Origin: a virus
Virus record (IMG/VR): IMGVR_UViG_3300027792_000211
Location: 1 to 57,984 of that record
Reading direction: 5' to 3' (one strand)
DNA: 57,984 bases
Shown here: positions 49,267 through 56,400 of the stretch, piece after piece
Layout of the letters: each line of letters begins with the position of its first letter
Position numbering within the stretch: position 1 is the stretch's first letter
Position numbers and translations under genes: made by a program
The notes under the pieces: generated by a model
What the model was told of the DNA's origin: nothing
The model's input: only the letters and a program-made list of their open reading frames with translations
Databases searched by the model: none

Positions 49267-50451
49267 TTACTCATCCTTTTTAAATTTATTGTATCTATTG
49301 ATTATAACATCACAATAAGCCGGATCTAACTCCATAATATAGCATTTCCTATTAAGTTGTTCACAAGCAATTAATGTAGAACCTGAACCACCAAATAAAT
49401 CTAATACTATTCCGTTTTCTTTTGAAGATATTTGTATTCTATTACTAATTAAATCTAAAGGTTTCATTGTTGGATGTAAATCGCCTTCACCTTCTCGACC
49501 CTCTTCTTTTTTCGATATATAATATTTTTTATATATATCAGTAGGTTTTAGAGAGTTATTCCAAATTCTTTTTTTACTATCTGCAAAATATAAAATATAT
49601 TCAATGTCGGGTAAAAAGGTATTGTTACTCCATGGCGTGGGATTTGATTTGCACCAAACTAATATATTAAAATTAAATTCATCAAATATTTTCAAATAAT
49701 CTTTTATCCCATTCTTAGATGTACATATATAAAACGTACCTATATCTAAATTAACAAAATGGGATAACTTATTTACATCAAATTCAATGATGTCATTAGT
49801 TCTTTTTTTCATATTCTTAGTTGATTCTTTAAAACAACCTAAACCACCCATTTGCATATCGTAAGGCGGATCGGTAAACATCATATCTATTTTATTATTA
49901 TTTATTAATTGATTTATTTGATTTATATCAAAACTATTTCCACACATTAAAACATGATTACCAAGTAAAATAATATCACCAAGTTTTGTTTTTATATTTT
50001 TTCTATCAACAACACCATCGAAATTATCGTCTTTTACTTTGACTTCATTAAATTTATTGGTTAATTGTTCAAATTCTTTAGAATCAAACCCAGTCAAGAA
50101 AAAATCATTCTCAAAATTTAATTTCAAATCTTCAAGGATAGTATTTAATTTTTCTTCATCCCAGGTCCCTTGAATTTTATTTAAGGCTATATTTAAAGCC
50201 TTTTCTTCTTTTTTATTTAATTCAAGTTGAACTACATCTATTTCAGTATAACCCAAATCCTTTAAAATTTGGACTCTTTGATTACCGCCAATTATTGTAA
50301 AATCCTTGTTTACAATAACCAAATCTACATATCCAAATTTTTCAATAGAAGCCTTAATTTTTTTATACTCTGAATCTTCAGGTGTTAGTTTTTTCCTGGG
50401 ATTATACCCAGGAAATATTAATTTATCTATATTTACTTTTACGATTTTCAT
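49267..50451 (-). CDS. ParB-domain adenine-specific DNA methyltransferase
   Basis: In this 394-residue protein the N-terminal ParB/sulfiredoxin-like domain (about 1-100) has FPGYNPRKKLTPEDSEYKKI then FTIIGGNQRVQILKDLGYTE. The C-terminal N6-adenine/N4-cytosine methyltransferase has MMFTDPPYDMQMGGLG (DPPY) and VLDLFGGSGSTLIACEQLNR (FxGxG). Such fusions methylate phage DNA and can block host restriction. It is placed just upstream of terminase. Confidence 0.85.
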   Translation of the reverse strand: MKIVKVNIDKLIFPGYNPRKKLTPEDSEYKKIKASIEKFGYVDLVIVNKDFTIIGGNQRVQILKDLGYTEIDVVQLELNKKEEKALNIALNKIQGTWDEEKLNTILEDLKLNFENDFFLTGFDSKEFEQLTNKFNEVKVKDDNFDGVVDRKNIKTKLGDIILLGNHVLMCGNSFDINQINQLINNNKIDMMFTDPPYDMQMGGLGCFKESTKNMKKRTNDIIEFDVNKLSHFVNLDIGTFYICTSKNGIKDYLKIFDEFNFNILVWCKSNPTPWSNNTFLPDIEYILYFADSKKRIWNNSLKPTDIYKKYYISKKEEGREGEGDLHPTMKPLDLISNRIQISSKENGIVLDLFGGSGSTLIACEQLNRKCYIMELDPAYCDVIINRYNKFKKDE

Positions 50452-50458
50452 ATTATAC

Positions 50459-50803
50459 CTAATCCTCCGTCAATCTATTTAAAAATTTTATTGCAATTAT
50501 ATTGCATTCTTCGGCATTCAGTTGTGTATTGTCCATGATTAGCATGGCTAAATTACTTTGCCAACCATAATAAATACTACCCCCGGAATGATCTTTTTTT
50601 AATTCATTCCTAATTACTTTCATAGCTTCTTGATAAGTTATATCTTTTTTATTTAATTGATTCAAAGCGTATTTAGTGGCTTGTATGTCTGATTCTTTAT
50701 CTCTATCACAATCTCTTACCGCTAAAAAAATACATTTTTGTCTTTCAAGAAGCATTACTTCTTCTTTAGTAAGTTCTAATTTTTCTAATTGTTTTTTATC
50801 CAT
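50459..50803 (-). CDS. Unknown protein (114 aa)
   Basis: This all-helical, charged protein with three Cys (RQKCIFLAVRDCDRD; AEECNIIAIKFLNRL) and GGSIYYGWQSNLAMLIMDN in the middle resembles short phage proteins between lysis and packaging genes, but I cannot name a family. It starts two bases after the endolysin stop. Confidence 0.45.
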   Translation of the reverse strand: MDKKQLEKLELTKEEVMLLERQKCIFLAVRDCDRDKESDIQATKYALNQLNKKDITYQEAMKVIRNELKKDHSGGSIYYGWQSNLAMLIMDNTQLNAEECNIIAIKFLNRLTED

Positions 50804-50804
50804 G

Positions 50805-51500
50805 TTAATCCTTTGCTTGCTTTATTAATAAGATTAATCCCCATATATTCAGGCCTCTATTTGCTAATACCTCAAATTCAGGAATCCATACCTTATTTGC
50901 ATAATTTGAAACGCTTTGTAATACCTTTATAGCTCTTTCTTTCTCAGAACTTATATAATTATAAGTAATACCGAAAAATTCATAAATAGTTTTGGCCATG
51001 GTTAAAGCTAATAACTCAATTTTATTAAAATAATCTACGACATCCCTTTCGTTATCATGGAACATAATCTCGATAAGCGAAGCCGGGGCGACAGTTTCTC
51101 TTAATTCTGCTAATCCTATGTCATATAATACGCTGTCAGGCATACAACCGCGGTCGGCACTAATAGTAATAGGGGCTATTGCGTTATACATCATTTGTGC
51201 GAATCTTCGCCCTTCTCCTACGTCTTCATGATAATAATAAATCTCGGTTCCTGCTCCACCACCAGCATTACTATGTATAGCAAAGTGAAAATCTGGATTT
51301 TTAGCGTTTGAATCCTCAATTATTTGAGCTAGTGACATATTCGGGTTATTCCGATAAATCGTAATACCTCCCTTGCCTTGATTCATATACCAAATAAGTT
51401 TATCGCAAAACTCATTCATTCGTCTTTCTTCATCCCCATAATTAAGGACCCCCGTGTTATTTTCTTGTGCGCTTGGACTTAAATAAATTGATTTACCCAT
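50805..51500 (-). CDS. N-acetylmuramoyl-L-alanine amidase endolysin (Amidase_3)
   Basis: In this 231-residue protein KSIYLSPSAQENN starts the fold; the zinc ligands are expected in the N-terminal strand, in RRMNEFCDKL (Glu), and in FHFAIHSNAGGGAGTEIYYY (His). The catalytic Glu is in SLIEIMFHDNERDVVDYF. The usual first His of Amidase_3 (DPGHGG) is replaced by the SPSAQENN type seen in Clostridium phage amidases. The last 50 residues may form a small binding tail. Holins are encoded far away at 3513-3878. Confidence 0.8.
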   Translation of the reverse strand: MGKSIYLSPSAQENNTGVLNYGDEERRMNEFCDKLIWYMNQGKGGITIYRNNPNMSLAQIIEDSNAKNPDFHFAIHSNAGGGAGTEIYYYHEDVGEGRRFAQMMYNAIAPITISADRGCMPDSVLYDIGLAELRETVAPASLIEIMFHDNERDVVDYFNKIELLALTMAKTIYEFFGITYNYISSEKERAIKVLQSVSNYANKVWIPEFEVLANRGLNIWGLILLIKQAKD

Positions 51501-51639
51501 TTTTTATTATCCCTTCCTTTCTTAAACTTCTTAAAATAACTTCTTTGATCGAAATATCCCTTTTTACACAATAATTTTTTAGTTGTCTGTGTTCCTCTTT
51601 ATCCATAATAAAATTTACTGATTTTTCATTTAATTTCAC
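51493..51639 (-). CDS. ParG/RHH-like DNA-binding protein (48 aa), GTG start
   Basis: From GTG 51639, KLNEKSVNFIMDKEEHRQLK then NYCVKRDISIKEVILRSLRK is the ribbon-helix-helix pattern of ParG and plasmid regulators (VNF..D...H..LK.YC...G.SIK....). Its stop overlaps the endolysin start and its start lies within the end of the lipoprotein gene. ParG-like proteins act with a ParA-type ATPase in plasmid partition; no ParA is seen here. Confidence 0.65.
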   Translation of the reverse strand: MKLNEKSVNFIMDKEEHRQLKNYCVKRDISIKEVILRSLRKEGIIKNG

Positions 51640-52042
51640 AGTTCTTCACCACCGTCATTAAGGAATAACCATCAACTAGGCCAATTATAGTTACATTTTG
51701 GCCTTTTTGCAATGTTGCTAATTTATCCTTTTGATTGGGTTTAAAAAAACATAACACATGATTGTAGTCCTGACCTTCAATAGTTATGCTTTGACTTCCT
51801 AACATATCCGAAATATCATAGACATTTCCTGTTAGCTCTATCATTCGACCTTTGTATAATTTATCGGCGTTGATCTCATTAGCCTTATAAGTATTTGCTA
51901 AATCAATTGCAGTAATCTTTAATATTTCAGGTATCGGGGTACTTGTTGGGACAGGGGTTGTTGATGGTGTAGTATCACACATAGTCAATACAAAAATCAA
52001 TACAAAAATAATCCCCATCACAATAAATAATTTTTTTAACAT
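51626..52042 (-). CDS. OB-fold lipoprotein (138 aa)
   Basis: The start MLKKLFIVMGIIFVLIFVLT then MC gives a type II signal peptide with lipobox LTMC (Cys22). A Thr/Pro linker (TTPSTTPVPTSTPIPE) leads to an OB-fold of the tRNA_anti-like family: ANTYKANEINADKLYKGRMI, ELTGNVYDISDM and KGQNVTIIGLVDG. Surface lipoproteins in phages often block superinfection or adsorption. It lies at the head of the lysis-gene group. Confidence 0.7.
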   Translation of the reverse strand: MLKKLFIVMGIIFVLIFVLTMCDTTPSTTPVPTSTPIPEILKITAIDLANTYKANEINADKLYKGRMIELTGNVYDISDMLGSQSITIEGQDYNHVLCFFKPNQKDKLATLQKGQNVTIIGLVDGYSLMTVVKNCEIK

Positions 52043-52105
52043 TAATTTAATTCTCCCTTCTTTATTTATTTAATTATATAATGTAAATAAGGATGGTGTC
52101 AAAAA

Positions 52106-52333
52106 ATGATAGAAAAAATTTATTTAAAACAAATAGGAATCGAGGCCTTACAAGCCTACTTAAAAAACAATGATATTCAAGGGATTTTGGCGGTTGTACA
52201 TGATAATAGCGATTTATTTTGGATATTTAAAGCCTTTAGTATTATATTAAAAAAAGTAGATCTAAATATACATGATGAAAATTTATATGATTTAATTAAA
52301 GACGTCTTGAATAAAAATGATGAAATGATATAA
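52106..52333 (+). CDS. Isolated plus-strand protein of unknown function (75 aa)
   Basis: The start follows AAGGATGGTGTC. A TATAAT lies at about 52075, but its -35 is poor. The protein is helical and acidic (EALQAYLKNNDIQGILAVVH; KKVDLNIHDENLYDLIKDVL). The only plus-strand gene in this late segment, it is probably separately controlled. It is followed by a terminator at 52383-52426. No family recognised. Confidence 0.5.
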   Translation: MIEKIYLKQIGIEALQAYLKNNDIQGILAVVHDNSDLFWIFKAFSIILKKVDLNIHDENLYDLIKDVLNKNDEMI

Positions 52334-52382
52334 TTAAATCAGTGCATATTAACGTTATATTTAAAAGAATTACTACAGAAAT

Positions 52383-52426
52383 AAAAAAGCCTCTCCCCCC
52401 TAAAAAAAAGGATTGGCTTTTTTATT
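52383..52426. terminator. Bidirectional terminator
   Basis: AAAAAAGCC pairs with GGCTTTTTT across a 24-base loop with A/T flanks. It lies between the plus-strand 75-residue gene and the end of the minus-strand operon at 52435. Confidence 0.65.
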
Positions 52427-52434
52427 ATGCCTCT

Positions 52435-52746
52435 TTAATCGTCGTATAAAAAGAATAATCTAGTTATATCTTCGGGCTTATGTCCATCCCACTCCGGCGC
52501 ATTGGGTAATTCTTTAATATGATTAAAAAGTTCCCAATATTTTATTTCACAATGGTATGTATAATCACCGACCGCCGTCGTTATACCGGCTATAAAATAA
52601 TCTTTAAACATGGACCCATCGGCGTGCAACTTTGACCGCCAGGCCATTTTTTTATTTTGTCTGCATATTATGGAAAACAAAATAGTTCTATGATAATATA
52701 ATTCTTCAAATGTATGATAACCGTCATAACCGTCGCTTTGATTCAT
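52435..52746 (-). CDS. Unknown protein (103 aa)
   Basis: Contains QSDGYDGYHTFEELYYHRTI then SKLHADGSMFKDYFIAGITT and HIKELPNAPEWDGHKPEDIT. This is the pattern of a small phage-conserved protein family ('sDGyHTF.ELY.hR..Lf..i......aWkSk.HaDG......fi.gi'), which I recall only as hypothetical. It is last in its operon, overlapping the next gene by four bases. Confidence 0.6.
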   Translation of the reverse strand: MNQSDGYDGYHTFEELYYHRTILFSIICRQNKKMAWRSKLHADGSMFKDYFIAGITTAVGDYTYHCEIKYWELFNHIKELPNAPEWDGHKPEDITRLFFLYDD

Positions 52747-52976
52747 TCGATCAACCCTTTCTTTTTTTTATTTATATATTCTTCTCTTTCTATGCGGACC
52801 GTCTCCAACATGTTTTTAATTACTCTTTCAAAATCAGTTTTGTAAGTTATATCGTGGATACACATTGTTTGATGTCCATCGAATTTAAATTCTTTTATGA
52901 CAATTATTTGTTTTTCGTTAAATATGATTTTTTCGTCATATTTTAATAAACTGATGATCTCGTAAAACTTCGACAC
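52743..52976 (-). CDS. Unknown protein (77 aa), GTG start
   Basis: GTG 52976 lies within the end of the preceding gene. The protein is basic and mixed (YEIISLLKYDEKIIFNEKQI; RVIKNMLETVRIEREEYINK). I cannot assign a family. It overlaps on both sides, suggesting coupled translation. Confidence 0.45.
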   Translation of the reverse strand: MSKFYEIISLLKYDEKIIFNEKQIIVIKEFKFDGHQTMCIHDITYKTDFERVIKNMLETVRIEREEYINKKKKGLIE

Positions 52977-53683
52977 CCTATTATCCTGTTCAATTTATCC
53001 CGAATCATATCGCCGGGATAAATGACATCCTTCCTTCCCTTTAATTTACCGGCACACATGGCCGATACAATATAAATAATACCTTCTTTAAACTCAGGAA
53101 ATACCCCGACTTCAATTGAGTCATTTGTTGTTTTAATTATAGTTACATCGCTATAATTCTTATCAACTATGGTAAATTCACCATATTGACAAAATTGTTT
53201 CTCGTTTCCTTTTACTATTTCTTCGCACCGGGCGATAAACCCGGAGGGCTCAATAACAATATCCCCTAAAATGATATCATGCGAGGTATAATTGACAATT
53301 TGTACTGGGTTAACAATTCTATTAATTATATCTAATGAATAAGGGGTATCATTGTAATCATTAAATTCATAACATCTTATTCCGTCGATGCAATAACCAT
53401 AACGGTCCATACCATTTACAAGTATAACAATGTCGTCTTTTGTAGGTATTCCCTGGTTTTGATATGAAAAAACTTCGCTAGGATATATTGTAATATCTTT
53501 TCTTAATTTAAATTTTTCTTTTAATTCCTTAAATTCTGTTTGCAATGGCACAACTGACCCGTCAATATGATATGAATCATACCATTGCATCCATTCATCC
53601 GTGTTTAACTCTGGCTTTTTTGGGTCCTTTTCCATAATATCATTAATTTCACTCGTTTTACTTACAATAATTAAGTATCTCAT
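52943..53683 (-). CDS. Unknown protein (246 aa)
   Basis: I use ATG 53683 (MRYLIIVSKTSEI) after AAAGGAGTGAAACTA. Residues about 40-100 hold DEWMQWYDSYHIDGSVVPLQ and DIVILVNGMDRYGYCIDGIR; the end has AMCAGKLKGRKDVIYPGDMI with RDKLNRIIGCRSF. The 'P.DLvyPgd.vRD..GrIIGC..f' type of end recalls host-nuclease-like or CopG-linked phage proteins but I cannot name it. Confidence 0.5.
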   Translation of the reverse strand: MRYLIIVSKTSEINDIMEKDPKKPELNTDEWMQWYDSYHIDGSVVPLQTEFKELKEKFKLRKDITIYPSEVFSYQNQGIPTKDDIVILVNGMDRYGYCIDGIRCYEFNDYNDTPYSLDIINRIVNPVQIVNYTSHDIILGDIVIEPSGFIARCEEIVKGNEKQFCQYGEFTIVDKNYSDVTIIKTTNDSIEVGVFPEFKEGIIYIVSAMCAGKLKGRKDVIYPGDMIRDKLNRIIGCRSFTRSSVY

Positions 53684-53705
53684 TAGTTTCACTCCTTTAT
53701 ATATT

Positions 53706-53731
53706 AAAAAAGGGTTTAAAAACCCTTTTTA
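53706..53731. terminator. Bidirectional terminator after the SSB gene
   Basis: AAAAAGGGTTT pairs with AAACCCTTTTT around a short A-rich loop, with A/T flanks on both sides. It abuts the stop of the DUF2815 gene. Confidence 0.75.
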
Positions 53732-54277
53732 TTAAAATGGTAAATCTTCTTCCTCCTCTGGCTCTTCTGTAAAATCATCAGCGGCATTAAAGCCGGTTTG
53801 AACTTTTAAAGTAGATTTTCCTAATACCTGAACACCTTGTAAAAAACAAGTTAATCCTTTTCCATCATTGTCATATGCTCCGATTTGAAACGAAACCTTG
53901 CCATAATTACCAACGATATCGTCGTCTGATCCTGTCCATGGTTGTTTTAAACCATCAACCACGGTAATATCAAATTGTGTTCCTATTTTTATAAAATAGT
54001 TTCCTTTGTACATTTCAACTTGACGACCTTTTTCGTATAGAATTTCGGTGTATTCATCACCGTCAACCAGCGGATAATGATCCTTTCTGCAAAGTTTATT
54101 TTCTTTCCATAACTTGTCAAGAACCTCTTTTAATTTTTTTGCTTCATTAGAATTTTTAGGGAACATAGCCGTTACGCTATATGTTAATTTGTTTTTGTAA
54201 TTTTGTTTTTCTTCGAGATGTGGATAAATTAACCAAACTTTTCCAGTTACATATTTGACTTTTTCGCTTTTTGCCAT
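53732..54277 (-). CDS. DUF2815 single-stranded DNA-binding protein
   Basis: In this 181-residue protein KVKYVTGKVWLIYPHLEEKQ then LTYSVTAMFPKNSNEAKKLK, TVVDGLKQPWTGSDDDIV and GNYGKVSFQIGAYDNDGKGL follow the DUF2815 (Enc34-like OB-fold) family. The acidic tail EEPEEEEDLPF is the C-terminal type by which SSBs recruit partner proteins. It should protect ssDNA during replication. It is transcribed from the 54330-54369 operator region. Confidence 0.85.
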   Translation of the reverse strand: MAKSEKVKYVTGKVWLIYPHLEEKQNYKNKLTYSVTAMFPKNSNEAKKLKEVLDKLWKENKLCRKDHYPLVDGDEYTEILYEKGRQVEMYKGNYFIKIGTQFDITVVDGLKQPWTGSDDDIVGNYGKVSFQIGAYDNDGKGLTCFLQGVQVLGKSTLKVQTGFNAADDFTEEPEEEEDLPF

Positions 54278-54329
54278 TATAAATCAATCCTTTCAATTTT
54301 TCAGTTTAATTTTTTGTTACTATATAAAC

Positions 54330-54369
54330 TATACCATATCTATTTTCAAATGTAAATAGATATGGTATA
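54330..54369. promoter_or_regulatory. Second copy of the 40-bp inverted-repeat operator
   Basis: Arms TATACCATATCTATTT and AAATAGATATGGTATA (16 bp, perfect) flank 8 bp. On the minus strand TTTACA, 17 bp, TATAGT faces the SSB gene. On the plus strand TTTTCA, 17 bp, TATAAT (with TGG extension) faces the RHH gene at 54403. It has the same length and spacing as the element at 141-180. Confidence 0.75.
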
Positions 54370-54402
54370 ATAAAAATAAAAATATTTTTAGGATGTGATT
54401 TT

Positions 54403-54558
54403 ATGAATTTTAACAAAGAAATAAAGCCAAAAACCCATACAAATATAGGCCTGTATTTACCTATTGAAACCGTCGAACACCTTAGAAAACTGAGTAAACA
54501 ACAAAAAAAATCAATGAATAAAATAGTAGAAGAGTTAATAAAAAAAGAAAGCCTCTAA
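54403..54558 (+). CDS. Ribbon-helix-helix protein (51 aa)
   Basis: THTNIGLYLPIETVEHLRKL then SKQQKKSMNKIVEELIKKE is the RHH pattern (strand, helix, S-x-N/x-I-V-E helix). Transcribed from the operator-promoter at 54330-54369, it is a good candidate for the repressor that binds that palindrome and the one at 141-180. The stop lies in the loop of its own terminator. Confidence 0.75.
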   Translation: MNFNKEIKPKTHTNIGLYLPIETVEHLRKLSKQQKKSMNKIVEELIKKESL

Positions 54559-54571
54559 GCTTTCTTTTTTT
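54544..54571 (+). terminator. Terminator overlapping the RHH stop codon
   Basis: AAAGAAAGC (54544-54552) pairs with GCTTTCTTT (54559-54567), loop CTCTAA with the stop TAA, then a T-run. Confidence 0.85.
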
Positions 54572-54606
54572 ATTAAATATGATTGTGCAATTTGCCTTGT
54601 TTGTGT

Positions 54607-54939
54607 TTAACTACATTCTAACATTTTTATTACTTTAAAGGAATACCCTATTTTTTCTATTTCTTCCCTGGAAAGAATTACCCCTTCTTGCGACCTAGCA
54701 TGTAATTTAAAACATAGTGCATATTGTCCGGGGGTTTGTTTAAATTCTTCGCGGTTTACTGGTACTTCTACACCTAATAATTCCGTTAATACCTGGCTTG
54801 TGCTTTCATGCCCTACATAAGATATAGTGTTATTTGGACCAATCATTCGTAAAGCCTTTTCTAAACTCACACTCCACATTTCAAAAGACCCATCCGCGGT
54901 TAAAATTGTAGTGTTAAGTATTGCTAATTTTTTCATCAT
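54607..54939 (-). CDS. DUF1874/AcrIII-1-like viral ring nuclease (anti-CRISPR)
   Basis: In this 110-residue protein KLAILNTTILTADGSF, TISYVGHESTSQVLTELLGV and YALCFKLHARSQEGVILSRE with EIEKIGYSFKVI match the DUF1874 family (STIV B116, SIRV1 gp29). That family degrades cyclic tetra-adenylate and so disarms type III CRISPR defence. H44, R82 and E85 sit at a constant offset of three from the active-site residues I recall for SIRV1 gp29 (H47, R85, E88). The start follows GGAGAAAATAT, in the end of the membrane-protein gene. It should act in the cytosol as a dimer. Confidence 0.85.
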   Translation of the reverse strand: MMKKLAILNTTILTADGSFEMWSVSLEKALRMIGPNNTISYVGHESTSQVLTELLGVEVPVNREEFKQTPGQYALCFKLHARSQEGVILSREEIEKIGYSFKVIKMLECS

Positions 54940-55804
54940 ATATTTTCTCCTTTACTATATAAGTTCGATCATTCTTTTTCTCAATAAGATTTCGCTTTAC
55001 CAACTCAGGTATTAAATTTCTATATTCAAATCTGGTTATTTTTAATTCTTCCATTATTTTACCTGATTTTAAATTATCTCCAACCGATAATTTACTAAGA
55101 TAATTTTCAAATTTTTTTAAATTAGGATTTTCTAATAATAATAATTTTGGTTTTTCCAAGTTAGGTTTTTGGTTTTTTGGCTTTTCTCCTAACTTTTTTG
55201 GTTCTTCTAAATTAAATCCTAACTCATTATATTTGGTTTCAATGAATAACTTTGGTTTATAAGTTAGGATTGCAAAAATCATTGAAGTTATAGTAATTTG
55301 GTGGTGCTTTTCTTTAATCCCAAACATAATATCAAATCCAATTAATGGCGATTTGATCGCCAAAATATCAAGGATAATACACACAGACCATATAAAAATA
55401 ACATTAACCGAAATATCCAAAATCCAATCATAAAAAGGTAATATTTTTAAGCCTGGAATAACCCTATATATTTCTGATAAAGCCTTTTCATGCTCTAAAA
55501 CAGTCTGAGCATTATTTGTAAAAAAGGTCATTGTAGATATTATTGATACAAACATGAGTATATTAGCAAGTCTATTGATTAACACATAATGCTGAGGGGC
55601 TTCTCTGGCTATGTAATTTTTAGTCATAGATAAAAAGAAAACTGAAATTTGGATTATTACAAAAATCCCTATCATTATAATCCTTATATAATCAGTAAAA
55701 CTCATAACTATTGGCACTAAGGTGGCGTATGTCGAAAACACCGCCGAAAAAATCCCAAGTAGAATTAAAAATAATCCAACCATTATTTTAAATAATTTTT
55801 TCAT
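54914..55804 (-). CDS. Membrane protein with C-terminal winged-helix-like domain (296 aa)
   Basis: Four or more hydrophobic segments fill residues 1-165 (KIMVGLFLILLGIFSAVFST; IIMIGIFVIIQISVFFLSM; ILDISVNVIFIWSVCIILDI). A Lys/Pro/Leu repeat linker follows (KKLGEKPKNQKPNLEKPKLL). The last 70 residues (LKSGKIMEELKITRFEYRNL; IPELVKRNLIEKKNDRTYIV) look like a winged helix. It resembles proteins that follow FtsK-like genes in conjugative or plasmid-phage elements. It overlaps the AcrIII-1-like gene by 26 bases. Confidence 0.55.
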   Translation of the reverse strand: MKKLFKIMVGLFLILLGIFSAVFSTYATLVPIVMSFTDYIRIIMIGIFVIIQISVFFLSMTKNYIAREAPQHYVLINRLANILMFVSIISTMTFFTNNAQTVLEHEKALSEIYRVIPGLKILPFYDWILDISVNVIFIWSVCIILDILAIKSPLIGFDIMFGIKEKHHQITITSMIFAILTYKPKLFIETKYNELGFNLEEPKKLGEKPKNQKPNLEKPKLLLLENPNLKKFENYLSKLSVGDNLKSGKIMEELKITRFEYRNLIPELVKRNLIEKKNDRTYIVKEKIYDEKISNT

Positions 55805-55805
55805 C

Positions 55806-55943
55806 CTATCTTTTCGCCTCCTTACTTTTTATATAATCATCCATTAGTTTTTTAATTACATTACTCATGGATCTACCATCGCAAGCCTTTATGAATTCCT
55901 GTTTAAAATCCTTACTTACTAAAATCCTTATTTGATCATTCAT
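55806..55943 (-). CDS. Ribbon-helix-helix protein (45 aa)
   Basis: The start follows AAAGGAGTGATAAAAAAT. NDQIRILVSKDFKQEFIKAC then DGRSMSNVIKKLMDDYIK is a clear RHH of the CopG/Arc type with a basic tail SKEAKR. Third RHH in the genome apart from the ParG-like one. It lies in the FtsK operon, so it may autoregulate plasmid-like functions. Confidence 0.7.
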   Translation of the reverse strand: MNDQIRILVSKDFKQEFIKACDGRSMSNVIKKLMDDYIKSKEAKR

Positions 55944-55989
55944 ATTTTTTATCACTCCTTTATAATATTATACAATACATTGCAATGTA

Positions 55990-56400
55990 TTACAAGCCTG
56001 TCTTTAAATAGTCTTCAATTTTACTCTTCTGCACTTGCAGAAGTTTAGCTCTTTTAAACCCTGGTACTAAATAGCCTCTCTCAATGGCTAATTTACGCAC
56101 TCTTTGGGCTTTATCTTCAGAGGATAAACCAAGATCATTCCAGACTTCTTTGTCAGTTTTATAATATTGGCCATCTTCGTTGTTTTCTAAAACATATCGT
56201 AAGTAAAACGGTAAAATTTGATTTACGGATAATACCGCAAGGTTTACATTGCAAACCTGTTTTTCATATATATTTTTATTTTGCGTTTTTTGGAAGAAAA
56301 AACGCCCTGACCCTGTTCCCACCCAGGGTTTAGGAAATATTTTCACTTCCGCATTCGGTAATTTCTGCATTTTCTTTTTCTTCCACAACAATTCCAACAT
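55990..56400 (-). CDS. Unknown protein with winged-helix-like C-terminus (136 aa)
   Basis: ATG 56400 follows a strong AAAGGAGGTTTACGGGG located inside the FtsK-like gene, so the 71-base overlap is real. GTGSGRFFFQKTQNKNIYEK and LAVLSVNQILPFYLRYVLEN precede LGLSSEDKAQRVRKLAIERG then YLVPGFKRAKLLQVQKSKIE, which looks like a winged helix. A replication- or transfer-accessory role is guessed from the FtsK neighbour. Confidence 0.5.
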   Translation of the reverse strand: MLELLWKKKKMQKLPNAEVKIFPKPWVGTGSGRFFFQKTQNKNIYEKQVCNVNLAVLSVNQILPFYLRYVLENNEDGQYYKTDKEVWNDLGLSSEDKAQRVRKLAIERGYLVPGFKRAKLLQVQKSKIEDYLKTGL

